Shown: positions 35,075-45,914 of the stretch, piece after piece
How the letters are laid out: each line of letters begins with the position of its first letter
How positions within the stretch are numbered: the first letter of the stretch is position 1
Source of the DNA: Porodaedalea pini
Lineage: Eukaryota; Basidiomycota; Agaricomycetes; Hymenochaetales; Hymenochaetaceae
Direction: 5' to 3'
DNA: 64,000 bases
Assembly: GCA_002794775.1 (NCBI GenBank)
Contig: NBAY01000078.1
Coordinates: 124,001 to 188,000, forward strand
Program-made: the position numbers and the translations under genes
Notes under the pieces: generated by a model
Databases searched by the model: none
Seen by the model: the letters and a program-made list of their open reading frames with translations, nothing else
Told to the model about the DNA's origin: nothing

Positions 35075-36284
35075 ATCACAGGCCATCCTTATCGCTATCG
35101 ACTTGTTTTGTGGCTAAGCTAGTCGTTTCTAGGAGTAACTCCAACCCAGAGGGAAACACGTTTATCACAGGAAACAATACGCAGGCTATAGATGATGCGA
35201 AGGAGGATACACATTCCGATAGTAACTCGAAGGTACTGTTATTTGAGAGGTTCAAAAGAAGCGGTGTTAATGCTTTTATTATGAATTCAGCTGGCCTACC
35301 TTTTGGAACGCGTGATCGAGATGGACGCACGACTCGAGCGAATTGAGTTATTACTGGTGCGGGCAACAACAACTGAATACCCGACGAAGCTCAGCGACGA
35401 GACGTCGAGTCGAACGGATTAAGAAGAAGAAAGGAGAAGAAGAGTCGAGAATCCTTGTCTTGCCGTGAATGTATTTGCCAAGCTGAAGTGAAACGTCGAG
35501 AGAAATATGGTCTGTATAGCCGGGGATCCTTGTCTTGTAGTCTGTCGTAAATGTACTTGTCAATAAGCCGAAGGTATTGCATCAAGAGATATATGATTCA
35601 TCTAGTTATCTCATTGTCCGGTCGTAAAGCGAGAAGAAAATGGCACAAGAGGTTCCTAGTTGGATTTTCCGATGCTGGAAGCACCGTTGTAAGAGCAACT
35701 CACACGCGGCTGGCCAAAGACTCATTCCTGTCAAGGTCCAGTCAACGAGGCTCAGTCAAGCTTAGCGTATCTCTTACTGTGTTTCACGTAGTCGCCTTTT
35801 GCCAACTTTCCACGTCCCCGCACATTTCGCATCATGCCAGAGATAGAACTTAAGCACGGCCTGACTGTCCAGTTTATGTTTCTGGTACAAGCATCCGTTA
35901 TACAGCTGACGAATCACGCTTTTCATGCTCTCGCAGTGAATATAATGAACGACACCGAAGCTGATCGCAAAGCGTAGAGTGAAGTACAAGAGACCCCAAA
36001 GTTGGAGTCCTAGATGCTTTATTAACTCTACCTGAACGGCTTTGTTTTGACCTGCTGAACTGGAAAGAAAGAGATATGCTGACGGCGTTCTGGTGTTGAT
36101 GCTGTTTCTGAATGGCATGCTTTGTCGATCAGTCAGAGCACTTCCTCTCTCCCGAAATGATGAAGGCTTTAGGGGAAAGCATTTCATTGGATATGTGTGA
36201 AATTCGATACGGGGATGAAATGAACTTGCATTAAATGATGATTATATGTGTATAGATATGCCCAGTGTAGAGGCCATGCTCCGT
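35075..36284. other. Spacer, one weak ORF
   Basis: The minus-strand ORF 35774-36187 (137 codons) has no recognisable family and a doubtful composition. 36211-36284 duplicates 23815-23894 (CTTGCATTAAATGATGATTAT). Otherwise nothing. Confidence 0.4.
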
Positions 36285-38029
36285 CTATCGACCTAACCAT
36301 CCAAGTAGCTTCGACTTAAACCCTGCCCGCTCCTCTTGCTCCGCCTTGCGCATAGCGCGTCGTGCACGGTTATTCTCCACTTCCTTAGTTACAGCGGGTT
36401 GTCGCTCTCGCGAAGCGGCGATCAACGTCGGCGGTGTAGAGGGCGCTTTAGGCTTTGCCTCAGCGCGTGCCCATGGATCTAGTGTGGAACTGGGAGCTGA
36501 TTGAGATTGGGATTGAGATGGCACGGCCTTCGGTGACGTCTGTGCTGCCCCTTCTGCAGCAGGTGGCGAGGTTTTCGCTTCTGGCTGCGCGCGTCGGCCA
36601 TTCGAGCGAGCAAAGAGACGGTCTAAGCTCTCCTCTTCCTCGGGTGTCAGTGCCTTCGGCTTCGCCCACTTCGTCTTCGCGGTCTTTGACTGGCCTAGCG
36701 TTGCAACTGCACCCTCAGCGTTTTTCGCGTTCGCATTTACATTAGTCTCCACTGTAGCTTTACTCGCGTCTCGGGATTCTTCATTGATATCCTTAGGCTC
36801 CCAGTCGAGCACGACGTTTCTTCCATCGCGCATCTCCAGGCCATGGTCTGGCTCACCGAGGTCGCGCAGACGGATGCGGGCTCTGACGAGCGAGGCACGC
36901 ATCGCACGTGTAGCGATACGAACAGTTTCCGCGCGCTTTGTCTCCTCCGTCGTGCCATCAGTACTCTCCGCAACCTTGTTGGATCCTAGTCCGTGATCTT
37001 CGTGTGTGGACGCGGTGAAGCGGTAATGTGGGAAGAAGCCGCCCCATTGGATGAGGGACCGAGCGAAGTGCACGCGTTGCTTTGGGTTCATGCGCCTTGG
37101 CTTTTCGTGGAGAAAAGGGTTTGAGATGACAGATGCTTTGGAGCGGGCACCGAGGATTTCGATGCGACATTCGCAGCCATCCGCGGCAGCGGTGGTGATC
37201 GAAGTGGCACCCTCGCGCCCGGGCACTTCTACCTCCCCCTCTGGCAATTCTAACGCTTTCTCCACGCTGCCGATTGCCTCCTCAAGCCGTCTATCCCCTT
37301 CATTCATCTTCTCGGAGGCAGTATGTGGCCTCGCCGGCCGCAAATAGGTCTGCACGTCCTCCAGACTAACGCCTCCATCAAGTTCCTTTGAGCGGTTCCA
37401 CTCTGGTGGAGCTCCCACCATTATCGATCCGGAGTGCGCACCACGAAAGGTCTCCTGAATTTCACGCACGCTCTCCTGGTCACCAAAGTTGATGAACAGG
37501 GTCTTCATATAATCGCTAGGTGAATCTTTGTCCTGGTGTGATCTCGTTTAGCAAACACGCAGATAACTTGAAAAGAGAGACGCACCCTGAGAATACGAAA
37601 CTCGGCGACGCGACCAAACCTCTTCTCGAGGTCGCGCACAACGGCGAGGATACCCGGCATGTTGAGCGCCTTGTTTTCTGGAATGATATGGATGCCGTAA
37701 GACCGAGTGTCCTCAACCTCATCCTGCTCTCCCGTCGCCGCGACGGACGAAGTCGGTCTTTTGCTAGACGAGACCTCCCGTTCAATAGCATCGTCCAGCG
37801 TAGTGTCGTCTGGTAATTCGAATGAGATGGCATCGCCAACAGTAGAGCTAGAGGTAGTGTTCCAGCTCTCAGAGCTTTTAACCGTCTCCACGAACGCAGC
37901 AGACGGAGTTGTGTCCGCCGTCGTCGGCGTTGACTCAGCAGTCACAAGGAATCGCCGCCGAGGCAGCTGAGATAGTTGTTGTCTGGACAGCGAACGGGAG
38001 ACGGCGCAACGAACGCATCTGGAGTACAT
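36285..38029 (-). CDS. Conserved mitochondrial-type protein with RRM-like N-terminal part
   Basis: Exon 1 37586-38029, intron 53 nt (37533-37585), exon 2 36285-37532: 563 residues. ATG 38029 gives a typical presequence (MYSRCVRCAVSRSLSRQQLS, QLPRRRFLV): basic, no acidic residues, so mitochondrial import is predicted. Residues about 125-185 (YGIHIIPENKALNMPGILAV, then DYMKTLFINFGD after the splice) look like an RRM-type beta-alpha-beta unit. The remainder is charged: KASVISNPFLHEKPRRMNPK, then a basic coiled segment NRARRAMRKAEQEERAGFKS at the end. I do not know a named family; an RNA-related mitochondrial role is inference. It is divergent to the glutaryl-CoA dehydrogenase gene with only 124 bp between the two ATGs. 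Two broken relatives lie at 3.2-4.0 kb and 23.9-24.9 kb. Confidence 0.75.
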
Positions 38030-38153
38030 TGGTTGCGACAAAAATTGGCAAAACTTTTGAAAAAAAAAATCAGAAAGATTCACGTGGAACAACGTCACGA
38101 GATCCCGGAACTTATAGGCACAAGCCGAACTCTCACTCTCTCTCAGTGTCCGC
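38030..38153. promoter_or_regulatory. Compact bidirectional promoter
   Basis: 124 bp separate the ATGs of the minus-strand mitochondrial-type gene and the plus-strand glutaryl-CoA dehydrogenase gene. Both products look mitochondrial, so shared regulation is plausible. A poly-A run (38059-38068) and a CT-rich tract TCTCACTCTCTCTCAGTGTC (38130-38149) are the visible elements; there is no clear TATA box. Confidence 0.5.
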
Positions 38154-39743
38154 CATGTCGAGGACGTTATTCCGTGCCTCGAATACTCTCTCTGCAACGC
38201 GCTCGGTATCGCGGAGGCATGCGTCTACTTTTGCAAGGTACAACTGGGAGGTGTGTCTGCCCCTTTGATTCCGAGCTTAGCTCACACCAGGGTATGCAGG
38301 ACCCGCTCAACCTTGAGTCACTGCTGACGGAAGAGGAGGTGGCTGTTCGGTGAGTCATTCATCCTTCGATGGCAGTATGTATATTAATCTATATGTGTAG
38401 AGACACAGCACGTGCGTACTGTCAGGTTTGTAGGCAACTAAGGTTATATCTGTCAGAGTCTTACCAACCCATTCTTGCTATAGGAGAAGCTCCTTCCGCG
38501 AGTGATTGAAGCCCAGCGAACAGAAAGTATAACGTTGGTTTTTTCTCCCTCGCTGCCCCCTTTTCTAAGTAGGTTGCAGAATTCACGCCAGAGATCCTGC
38601 CTGAGATGGGCGAGCTCGGCCTGCTAGGCCCGACAATAAAAGGCTACGGCTGTGCAGATGTGAGTAGCGTTGCATATGGACTCGTCGCGCGCGAAGTAGA
38701 ACGGTTCGTCACATCTGCTATGAAGCGAGTTGTTAGAGCGATGGTTTGACATTTCAGCAGGGTGGACTCTGGCTACCGCTCGACCATGAGCGTTCAATCC
38801 TCTCTCGTTATGCATCCAATCGATGCGTTCGGGTCTGACGCTCAAAAGGAAAGATACATCCCGCGACTTGCAAAGGCTGAACTCATTGGGTGTTTCGTGC
38901 GTTTCGCCATTTCCTTATACTCAGCTTCCGCCTGATATATGTGCACAGGGCCTCACCGAACCGAATCACGGTTCGGACCCTGCCGGTATGGAGACGACCG
39001 CCGAGGACGTCGACGGTGGATTTGTTCTCAACGGATCCAAGACCTGGATCTCGAATGCACCCATTGCAGACGTCCTTCTCGTCTGGGCGCGTTGCAAGTG
39101 GGACTCGAAGATACGTGGCTTCCTTGTCGACCGCTCGCAAGCCCCGGGCGGCCACCTTTCCGGTCTCGAGACACCCGCAGTCAAGAACAAGCTCGCCCTC
39201 CGCGTCTCGCTTACTGGATCAATATTCATGGATGATGTGCGCGTGCCGAAGGATGCACTACTAGAGGGCACCGCTGGCCTGAAATCCGCGTTCTCTTGCC
39301 TCAACAACGCACGTTACGGTATCAGTTGGGGTGTTATGGGTGCTCTAGAAGACTGTGTTACCCGGACACGCGAATACGCTCTCGAGCGCAAGCAATTCAA
39401 TCGACCGCTCACTTCCTTCCAGCTCGTTCAGAAGAAACTCGTCGAAGCGTCAACAGCCTCGACGCTCGGTCTTCTCGCATCCCTGCAAGTCGGCCGTCTC
39501 AAAGATAAGGGCATTTTAGCGCCGGAGATGGTGTCGATGGTGAAGCGAGCGAATTGTGTTGCTGCGCTGATGCATGCGAGGACGGTGCTGGATATTTTAG
39601 GGGGCAATGCATGTGCGGATGAGTATCATGTGGGGAGACATGTGGCGAATTTGCAAGTTACTAATACGTATGAGGGGACTGCGGATGTGCACGCGCTGAT
39701 TTTGGGGAAAGCTATGACGGGCATTCAGGCGTTTGCAAACTGA
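38154..39743 (+). CDS. Glutaryl-CoA dehydrogenase, mitochondrial
   Basis: About 410-420 residues in roughly six exons. It converts glutaryl-CoA to crotonyl-CoA with FAD in lysine and tryptophan breakdown. The N-terminus [20 protein letters not shown] is a mitochondrial presequence. Acyl-CoA dehydrogenase marks: [92 protein letters not shown]. The catalytic base lies in [20 protein letters not shown]; a Glu in YEGT is typical of the glutaryl-CoA branch. Introns are placed near 38251-38291, 38351-38400, 38427-38485, 38551-38574, 38706-38757 and 38898-38946; a few boundaries are approximate. Ends IQAFAN. Confidence 0.92.
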
Positions 39744-40017
39744 CGGGACGTTGTTTGTTGAGCCTGAGACCGTTACTAATTGATAAACAAGGAAATGTAT
39801 TTTACTATGGCCATAAAATGTACAGTACTTTTTTTGTCCCGGATTTTTCTCCAATTTTTTTTCATATTCAGTTAGGACACCATCTAATGAGTACACCTGC
39901 AAAGTTATATTAAAATTGTTAGTGTAGTTAACGAGCAAAAAATTTGACAAGGAGGGGGGGAACACGTTGAAGTGACTTACCCAATTTGGACATTAATGAT
40001 CGGCGTGAGACGCGTCG
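39744..40017. other. 3' spacer, no gene recognised
   Basis: AT-rich 3' region of the dehydrogenase gene with T runs, before the minisatellite. Confidence 0.4.
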
Positions 40018-40470
40018 TGCCCACCACCCTACCAGCAGATTACCAGAAAGTTACCAGCCAATTACCGGTGTTACCGGCAGGTTACCAGCCTGTTACCGGA
40101 GTTACCAACAGATTACCGGAAAGTTACCAGCCAATTACCGGTGTTACCAACAGGTTACCAGCCAGTTACCGGAGTTACCAGCAGGTTACCGGAAAGTTAC
40201 CAGCCAATTACCGGTGTTACCAACAGGTTACCAGCCAGTTACTGGAGTTACCAGCAGGTTATCGGAAAGTTACCAGCCAGTTACCGGAGTTACCAGCAGA
40301 TTACCAGAAAGTTACCAGCCAATTACTGGTGTTACCGGCAGGTTACCAGCCTGTTACCGGAGTTACCAACAGATTACCGGAAAGTTACCAGCCAATTACC
40401 GGTGTTACCAACAGGTTACCAGCCAGTTACTGGAGTTACTAGCAGATTACCAGAAAGTTACCAGCCAATC
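40018..40470 (+). repeat. GTTACC minisatellite, 73-nt higher-order unit
   Basis: About 450 bp built from variants of the decamer GTTACCAGCC/AGTTACCGGA. The decamers are organised in 31-nt blocks (for example GTTACCAGCCAATTACCGGT plus GTTACCAACAG) and an 11-nt block (RTTACCRGAAA), giving a unit of 73 nt repeated about six times. All three forward frames are open through the array because the unit has no forward stop codon. Since 73 is one more than a multiple of three, the frames exchange with each unit. I consider it non-coding. Confidence 0.85.
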
Positions 40471-40478
40471 ACTAGGGC

Positions 40479-41255
40479 ATGGCGTACTGTATGCCCAACC
40501 CAACTCCTGGTGACCTCGCACTGGCCAATCCTTGCCCGACGGGTGTCTTGCAGATAGTCGTATACGACCTGGCAATGACCTCATTCACCAAGTTTGCGGA
40601 GGAATTACTGTTCGCATTTGACAAGCTCACGCTCACAGACCTGACTCTGATATACGTGGCCTACACATTCTGCACACCCAAAATACAAGAGCAACTCTCA
40701 CAGTCACCCGCACTCGCTGGAGGTTCGTGGTCTCAATTCTGCACTGCAGTCACCATAGCCAGTCCCGATTGTGAGGGGCTCACGCAACTCACATATGAAG
40801 AAGTATACCGCACGGTGTTCAGATGGATCGTGAGCAGGAAGGCGACCTCCTATGAATCAGCCCTGACCCTCTCTTGGTTCAACGCCGCAGCAATGGTGTC
40901 CTATGTCCAGATGGCATACCTCAGCCAACTGTATGAAGCCCAGGAATCGCTGATTTCTGCAGAAGCTGAGCAGGCCGACTTCGCAGCAATGCTCGAAGAC
41001 ACCAAGCAGGAGTGTACAGCACGCGAAGCACAACAGTCGGCCCTTCAGGAAACAGCAATCTCGATGGCTTGCCTCGCCAAAACCGCTCGGGAACAAGCCA
41101 TCAAAGCCCACGAGCTACTCTCACAACTAGTTGGTCAACTAAACGAGCTGCACATTGTACTGATCAACCTGGGTGAGCACATGAACTTGATCGTGTCATG
41201 GAATGACTTCAATGTGACATTCGCAGCCAAGTACAGAAGGATCGCACAGGAATGA
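40479..41255 (+). CDS. Hypothetical protein with alpha-helical C-terminal half
   Basis: 258 codons from ATG 40479; a second ATG at 40491 gives MPNPTPGDLALANPCPTGVL and may be the true start. The middle has FTKFAEELLFAFDKLTLTDL and WSQFCTAVTIASPDCEGLTQ. From about residue 145 on it is rich in Ala, Glu and Gln (EAEQADFAAMLEDTKQECTA) and predicted helical, probably coiled coil. No family recognised. The frame is intronless and starts immediately after the minisatellite, which is unusual for the neighbourhood. It may belong to an orphan family or to an unknown mobile element together with the ORF at 41548. Confidence 0.5.
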   Translation: MAYCMPNPTPGDLALANPCPTGVLQIVVYDLAMTSFTKFAEELLFAFDKLTLTDLTLIYVAYTFCTPKIQEQLSQSPALAGGSWSQFCTAVTIASPDCEGLTQLTYEEVYRTVFRWIVSRKATSYESALTLSWFNAAAMVSYVQMAYLSQLYEAQESLISAEAEQADFAAMLEDTKQECTAREAQQSALQETAISMACLAKTAREQAIKAHELLSQLVGQLNELHIVLINLGEHMNLIVSWNDFNVTFAAKYRRIAQE

Positions 41256-41488
41256 TCAGCTATGATGGATGGGCAGGCGAAAGCCGAACACCCAGTGCAT
41301 TTCTCTTGAAACCCCCCCCGATTCAAGCACCTCATGTTACATTAGGCAAAATAGAGTACCCCTCCATTTCTTTTAATAACAAAGAACCCCGTTTTCATAT
41401 GACAACAAACATTGACCCTCTCTAATTGTACTTTCTCTGCCAAAAATGTTTACACTGAACATCACACTAGCTAATAACCCCAAGTCTC

Positions 41489-41494
41489 TATAAA
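41489..41494 (+). promoter_or_regulatory. TATA box upstream of orphan ORF
   Basis: TATAAA followed by CT-rich leader DNA. The first ATG downstream, at 41595, opens only four codons before TGA; the long frame runs across it in another register. Confidence 0.4.
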
Positions 41495-41547
41495 ATGCCC
41501 CCTCCTTTTCGTTCATTCAGAATCATCCACTCTACAATATCCCCCTC

Positions 41548-42147
41548 TTGAATAATTCAACTTTGTTCTTCTTCACTTCTACCCTTCACCAACCATGCGC
41601 TCAGACTGAACCAGTGCCGAAATCTTTCTACGACAACCGAATCCTGTGCCCGGATGACATATGCGGGGTTCACAACTGGTCGATATCATTCACGCTCGCC
41701 ATTGCATGCCATCACTCGTGTCAGGCCACTCTCGAGGACGTCCTACGCCACTCTGGATCTCACCAGCGCTTCTGGCGCTCGATTGCCGAGCCTGGCATGA
41801 AGGTGCACGAGTTCTTCCTGCGCCTGTACATGGCGATCAACATCCAGTACCGACCCCGACCAACCCTGATCAATAACCACACCAAATACATTGTCAACCA
41901 AGGCCTGGAACTCCCCGTCAATCAGCGTCTACATTCAGCAGTGACACACAACCTGATCCGGATCGCGATTATCCCGTGGCACCCAGACCTACAGACGAGC
42001 ATACACCATCCAGCCCCGTCAGTCCAACTCAAGAACCTCCGTGACACGGTCACGCAGCAGATAGCGCACATCACAAAACTCCAGGGTGCGATCTCGGCAT
42101 TGATTGGTGAACCTTCAACCTCTTCTTCTTCTTCTTCACACCATTAA
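41548..42147 (+). CDS. Orphan ORF, about 200 codons, start uncertain
   Basis: An open frame without an ATG until 41797. Content looks coding: CPDDICGVHNWSISFTLAIA, then FLRLYMAINIQYRPRPTLIN, and a C-terminal helical part (LRDTVTQQIAHITKLQGAIS) ending in serines. With ATG 41797 the product would be 116 residues. No family recognised. It follows the helical ORF at 40479 on the same strand and may be its partner, or both may be pieces of one gene. Confidence 0.35.
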   Translation: MNNSTLFFFTSTLHQPCAQTEPVPKSFYDNRILCPDDICGVHNWSISFTLAIACHHSCQATLEDVLRHSGSHQRFWRSIAEPGMKVHEFFLRLYMAINIQYRPRPTLINNHTKYIVNQGLELPVNQRLHSAVTHNLIRIAIIPWHPDLQTSIHHPAPSVQLKNLRDTVTQQIAHITKLQGAISALIGEPSTSSSSSSHH

Positions 42148-42535
42148 AACCCACAGAATACACCGAACCTCGCCCATTACACTCTCTTTAATTTCCAATT
42201 CAACCACTTCTCATGTACACCGCAGACACTTTTTTTCTGGCCCCCCAGGAGATGTAGCGATTAACCATTGCCTACGCGCCGGCCGAGTCTTTCTCCCTTC
42301 ATTTACACTACTCCTTTGACTCCCTTTACTGGCCGCTGAACATTACCATTTATTCATTCATAATCGGCGGCCGACTCTTTATTACAATTCTTAGTATGGA
42401 CACGATCGGACGGACGGATGACATATAGAAAGGAAGTTACAGGTCCATGATGTACGCCTCAGCCATGACAAGTTTGTATATTACGCGCACAACCGCATAC
42501 GGTATGCAAAACCCTAGGATTTATGAAGGTCATCT
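42148..42535. other. Spacer, no gene recognised
   Basis: Between convergent ORFs; T-rich and C-rich tracts only. Confidence 0.4.
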
Positions 42536-45500
42536 TCAAGATCGGCGCTTCTTCCTCGGTGGCTCGCGCGCATCCCCTTGCTCGGGATCGGTGCGCCTAT
42601 CCTTGAAGCCTTCTACGACCGCCTGTAAAATGTCTTCTTGGTCTATAGTGCGCAGACACTGCTCCATGTTCAAAAAGACATGTGGCTCGTGTATTCGTTT
42701 GCCAGGGCGAGCTGGATACAATACAAGAACCTTCAATAAAGAGTCCTTGGTTTTGAACCATGCCTTCATGTCGGCATCCTCCTCCGAATTGACGTCGATC
42801 TTTTCGTTCACCTTTTTCATCATGGCCGTAAAGGACTCTCGACCGTGACCATACTTCTCATTTTTCCATTTCTACGAGCCAGAGTAGTCAGTGACGTCAA
42901 TGTCATGGCTATGTTCCATTGCATACCGGATTGTTCCAAAAAGTGTCCGGGTCGAGCGTCGATATCGCATTAGCTTGGTCCCCTATTGTGAAATTCTCAC
43001 CAGTGTCCCACTTGACTTGAACAATCACGACTAGGATCCGACCAGACGCTAATCGGATGAACAGCAGAATGTCGGGTCACATGTTATCATCGGGGAAGCA
43101 CAGTACTGTCGATGGGTTTTTAATCCAATCCTCTGTCTCTCGAAAGCTTTGGCACTTCTTTCCAATGCACAACGTGCCACCCCTGTCACCAAGATGGTCA
43201 TAAGAAAACACTTTCATTCGATCATCCTCCCAGGAGACAGAAACCAAATCAGCCTCCTGTTTGGCCCATTCCGGAATGGTAGCCCCGAAATCGAAGATTT
43301 CGTACAGTCGTAGGCCTTTGCCGAATGCAGAAGCGAGGTAATATCCGGTGAGTTGTTGAAATCTGAAACCTGGATTATGTGCGCCGCGGAGGCTATTCTT
43401 GATGAAATCCCCCAGCGAAAATTGATTTCTTTTGAAATCCACCACGGCGGCGAGAAGGGCGATGGGTTCGTCGATAGTAAATTCCTTGCCCCTATCATCA
43501 CGAAAGCGGGCAAAGCCTTTTTTCACTAGCTCTTTGTATTCATCACCTAAGAACACGGGCTCATGGTACATGGCCCAGTGTACAATGACCTGGGAGAACA
43601 TAGCAAACCGTTTTGGGGCTAATAGGAAACGATGAGCTGTGAAATAAAGGTCGGAGGAGACATTGAACGCACAGTCCACAATTTTATCGAAGATGCGCAG
43701 CAGCGGCTTAATGTCCCTGGGAAGTTCAGTAACGCCAGGTGTATCTTCAATGACAAAGTCTGGAACATCCGATGGGGTGAATCCGCTGAATTCCTTGACG
43801 TATGCAGTTAAAGTCCTGTGCGGCACTTGGAATGAGGACAATAACAGTTGATCCAGAAGTGCTGCAGTAAAGCGATGCCTGGAGGATGCTTTAACATAGG
43901 TCGCAGCACAGACATGTGACAGCGTACCTTCCGCGCACCCATTTCCAAGCTCGTTCCAGTAATGCCCGTCCGGATTCCGATTCAAGAATGCACTCAGGCA
44001 TGTAGCGACGTATATAATCGCCCTGTCGCTCGGCATCGTCGAATCCACCGGTTCGCGTTGCTTGCAAAAACTTCGTCTCCTTCGCGACCGCGGAACTGAC
44101 CCCGTCTTCAACGACCTCCGCGGACAGGCCAGTCCCTGACAGGATGACTGGAAACTCTGATTTCCTCGTCAATGCTTTGATGATTGGTCTCAACAGCGGA
44201 CGTGTTGTCGCGGGATCTTTATTTTCTGATTGAAATGCTTTATTAAATGAAGCGCTCAGAATCTGTACCTCGTCGAGTACCGTGAATAAATCGTTCTCCA
44301 AATGGAATTTCTCCGTTAGTTTCTTAAGCGCGTCGCCAAGCCCTCTCTTTGACCACGTCTGGTGGCTGTCAGGAGCATCCTCCAGTATATCAGTTAGATC
44401 TGCAAACACGTCGCTACCGAGGATATCGGAAGGACGCAGTTGAAGAAAGAGCCAATGCATCTTGAAGCAATTGGCACACTGCAAGGAGGACATTTCCCCG
44501 ATCATCTTCAAGAAGTATTCAAACACGAGCACGCGAGCTCTAACGATGTTGTCCATGCTACGCATTGCAATTGCGTGGTTACGTGCATAGGTGGCGGGGC
44601 GCAGCCTTTCGTCCAGAACTTCAGGGAATGGGATAAAGTCGGGGGCCATTTTCTCTTCGGACACGAGAGAAGAGATATCCTTGGACCCGACAAGGTCAGT
44701 GCGGCCTTGAACAGTAGCTGTGAAGTAAAACCCCCAGCGGCTACTCAAGCCTTCAAGTAACAATCGAGTCTTGCCGGATCCCGAGGTATTGACAAATACT
44801 CTGACCGACATAGATGAATAAGCTTTACAGCATTCAGTTGAATAACTCACCGATTTCTTCCGTCGAATAAGTGTTCAACAACAGTTTTATCAACTAAATT
44901 TTTCCCCAAGTCATGCAGAAGAAGCACGGGCTGCCCATTTATTTTGGGGATTTTGAGGTCTTTGATGAAATGTGCGATTTCATCATCGACAGGTGATTGC
45001 GCTTCCCAGAAATCCGTCCATGGCCGACCAGCGAGATAAGCCCTAAGCTTCGCATTGTGGCTTTCTAAGAACTCATTAACCAGCTCTTGCATTTCAGTCT
45101 CGTTTTTGATGCGGTCAGCGACAGATGCCTGTCCATTTGCCTGAACTGCACAGATTAATCAGGTCAATAACCCCAACTCCGCAGAAGATAGCTGGTAACT
45201 CACCACGCAGCCGTGCTGCAGCTACGAGATGGTTCAGCCTCTTTCATGCATCTGAACAACAGGATTGACTCACCAGCTGGTTTTACTCTGACCACGAGAT
45301 GGATCAAGCTCTTTTCCAATTTCTTCCCAAAAACTTTGTCAACCGTATCGCCGAGGTCAAGGGCTTCGCCATTCAGAGCCTCAATGCTGATTTTGGCGCG
45401 TTCAGGCAACGTTTTGTTCGGAGTCTTATCCAAATCGGAGGGCTTGTTTGTGTGAGCATAGCAGACGGTTGGACACAGATGGACGATAACTCACTGCGTA

Positions 45501-45659
45501 CAACTCTAAATCGGCCTTGCCGACCCCGAGTGCTCTGAACCTGAACCTGTTCTGCTCGAACAGGCGATCACGGACTTCAGTTAAAAAACATGTGTGATTA
45601 GATGTGAGGGCATGTGAGCTCTCAGCATCTGCGATGTAGTAGTTCAGCGCTATGGGCAT
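42536..45659 (-). pseudogene. Crinkler-like protein: header, P-loop NTPase, PD-(D/E)XK nuclease (one in-frame stop)
   Basis: Seven exons from ATG 45659, including a 12-nt micro-exon. Order: ubiquitin-like Crinkler header ending DTVDKVFGKKLEKSLIHLVV; linker; P-loop NTPase with Walker A VNTSGSGKTRLLLEGL (Asn replaces the usual first Gly) and Walker B LFTVLDEVQIL; helical middle (DVPDFVIEDTPGVTELPRDI); then a PD-(D/E)XK-type end with PD, a hydrophobic strand and QVKW near 43030. The C-terminus carries a basic nuclear-import-like tail, PPRKKRRS. One TGA (43077-43079) lies in frame immediately before the PD motif; everything after it (intron GTATGC...TCGTAG and last exon) still reads well. Header-NTPase-nuclease Crinkler-type proteins are known in oomycetes and some fungi. 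The stop makes it a pseudogene unless it is a sequencing error or is bypassed. Confidence 0.75.
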
Positions 45660-45914
45660 GGTGGTTGTTAGATGAGGAGTGTGGCATCGAGATACGCGAG
45701 CTCGGTTGCCAAAGGGGCGTGCCGATCCACCGGCGCCGGTTTTTTATTTTATTTTATTTTTTTCGGTGTGCGTGCGTGCGCGCGTGCGGAGGAGATCGAC
45801 GAAAATCGACGAACTCGAAAACGCCGGCCTCACTCCACACTCACACTCTCTCAAGCCGTTCTCTGCTTTTTTCTTAATCACACTACATCACTGCTTCTCA
45901 TCGTAGCCGTCCCA
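45660..45914. other. Left boundary of the second chimera
   Basis: TTTTATTTTATTTTATTTTT (45741-45760) and an alternating GTGCGTGCGTGCGCGCGTGC (45767-45786) precede the first coding-like segment. No terminal repeat like that of the 28-34 kb element was found. Confidence 0.4.

Noticed and set aside
40018..40470. Minisatellite ORFs (156 and 175 codons) as coding
   Set aside because: All three forward frames are open for a trivial reason: the repeat unit contains no forward stop.
45213..45538. Plus-strand ORFs of about 80 codons
   Set aside because: Shadows of the Crinkler-like gene header on the other strand.
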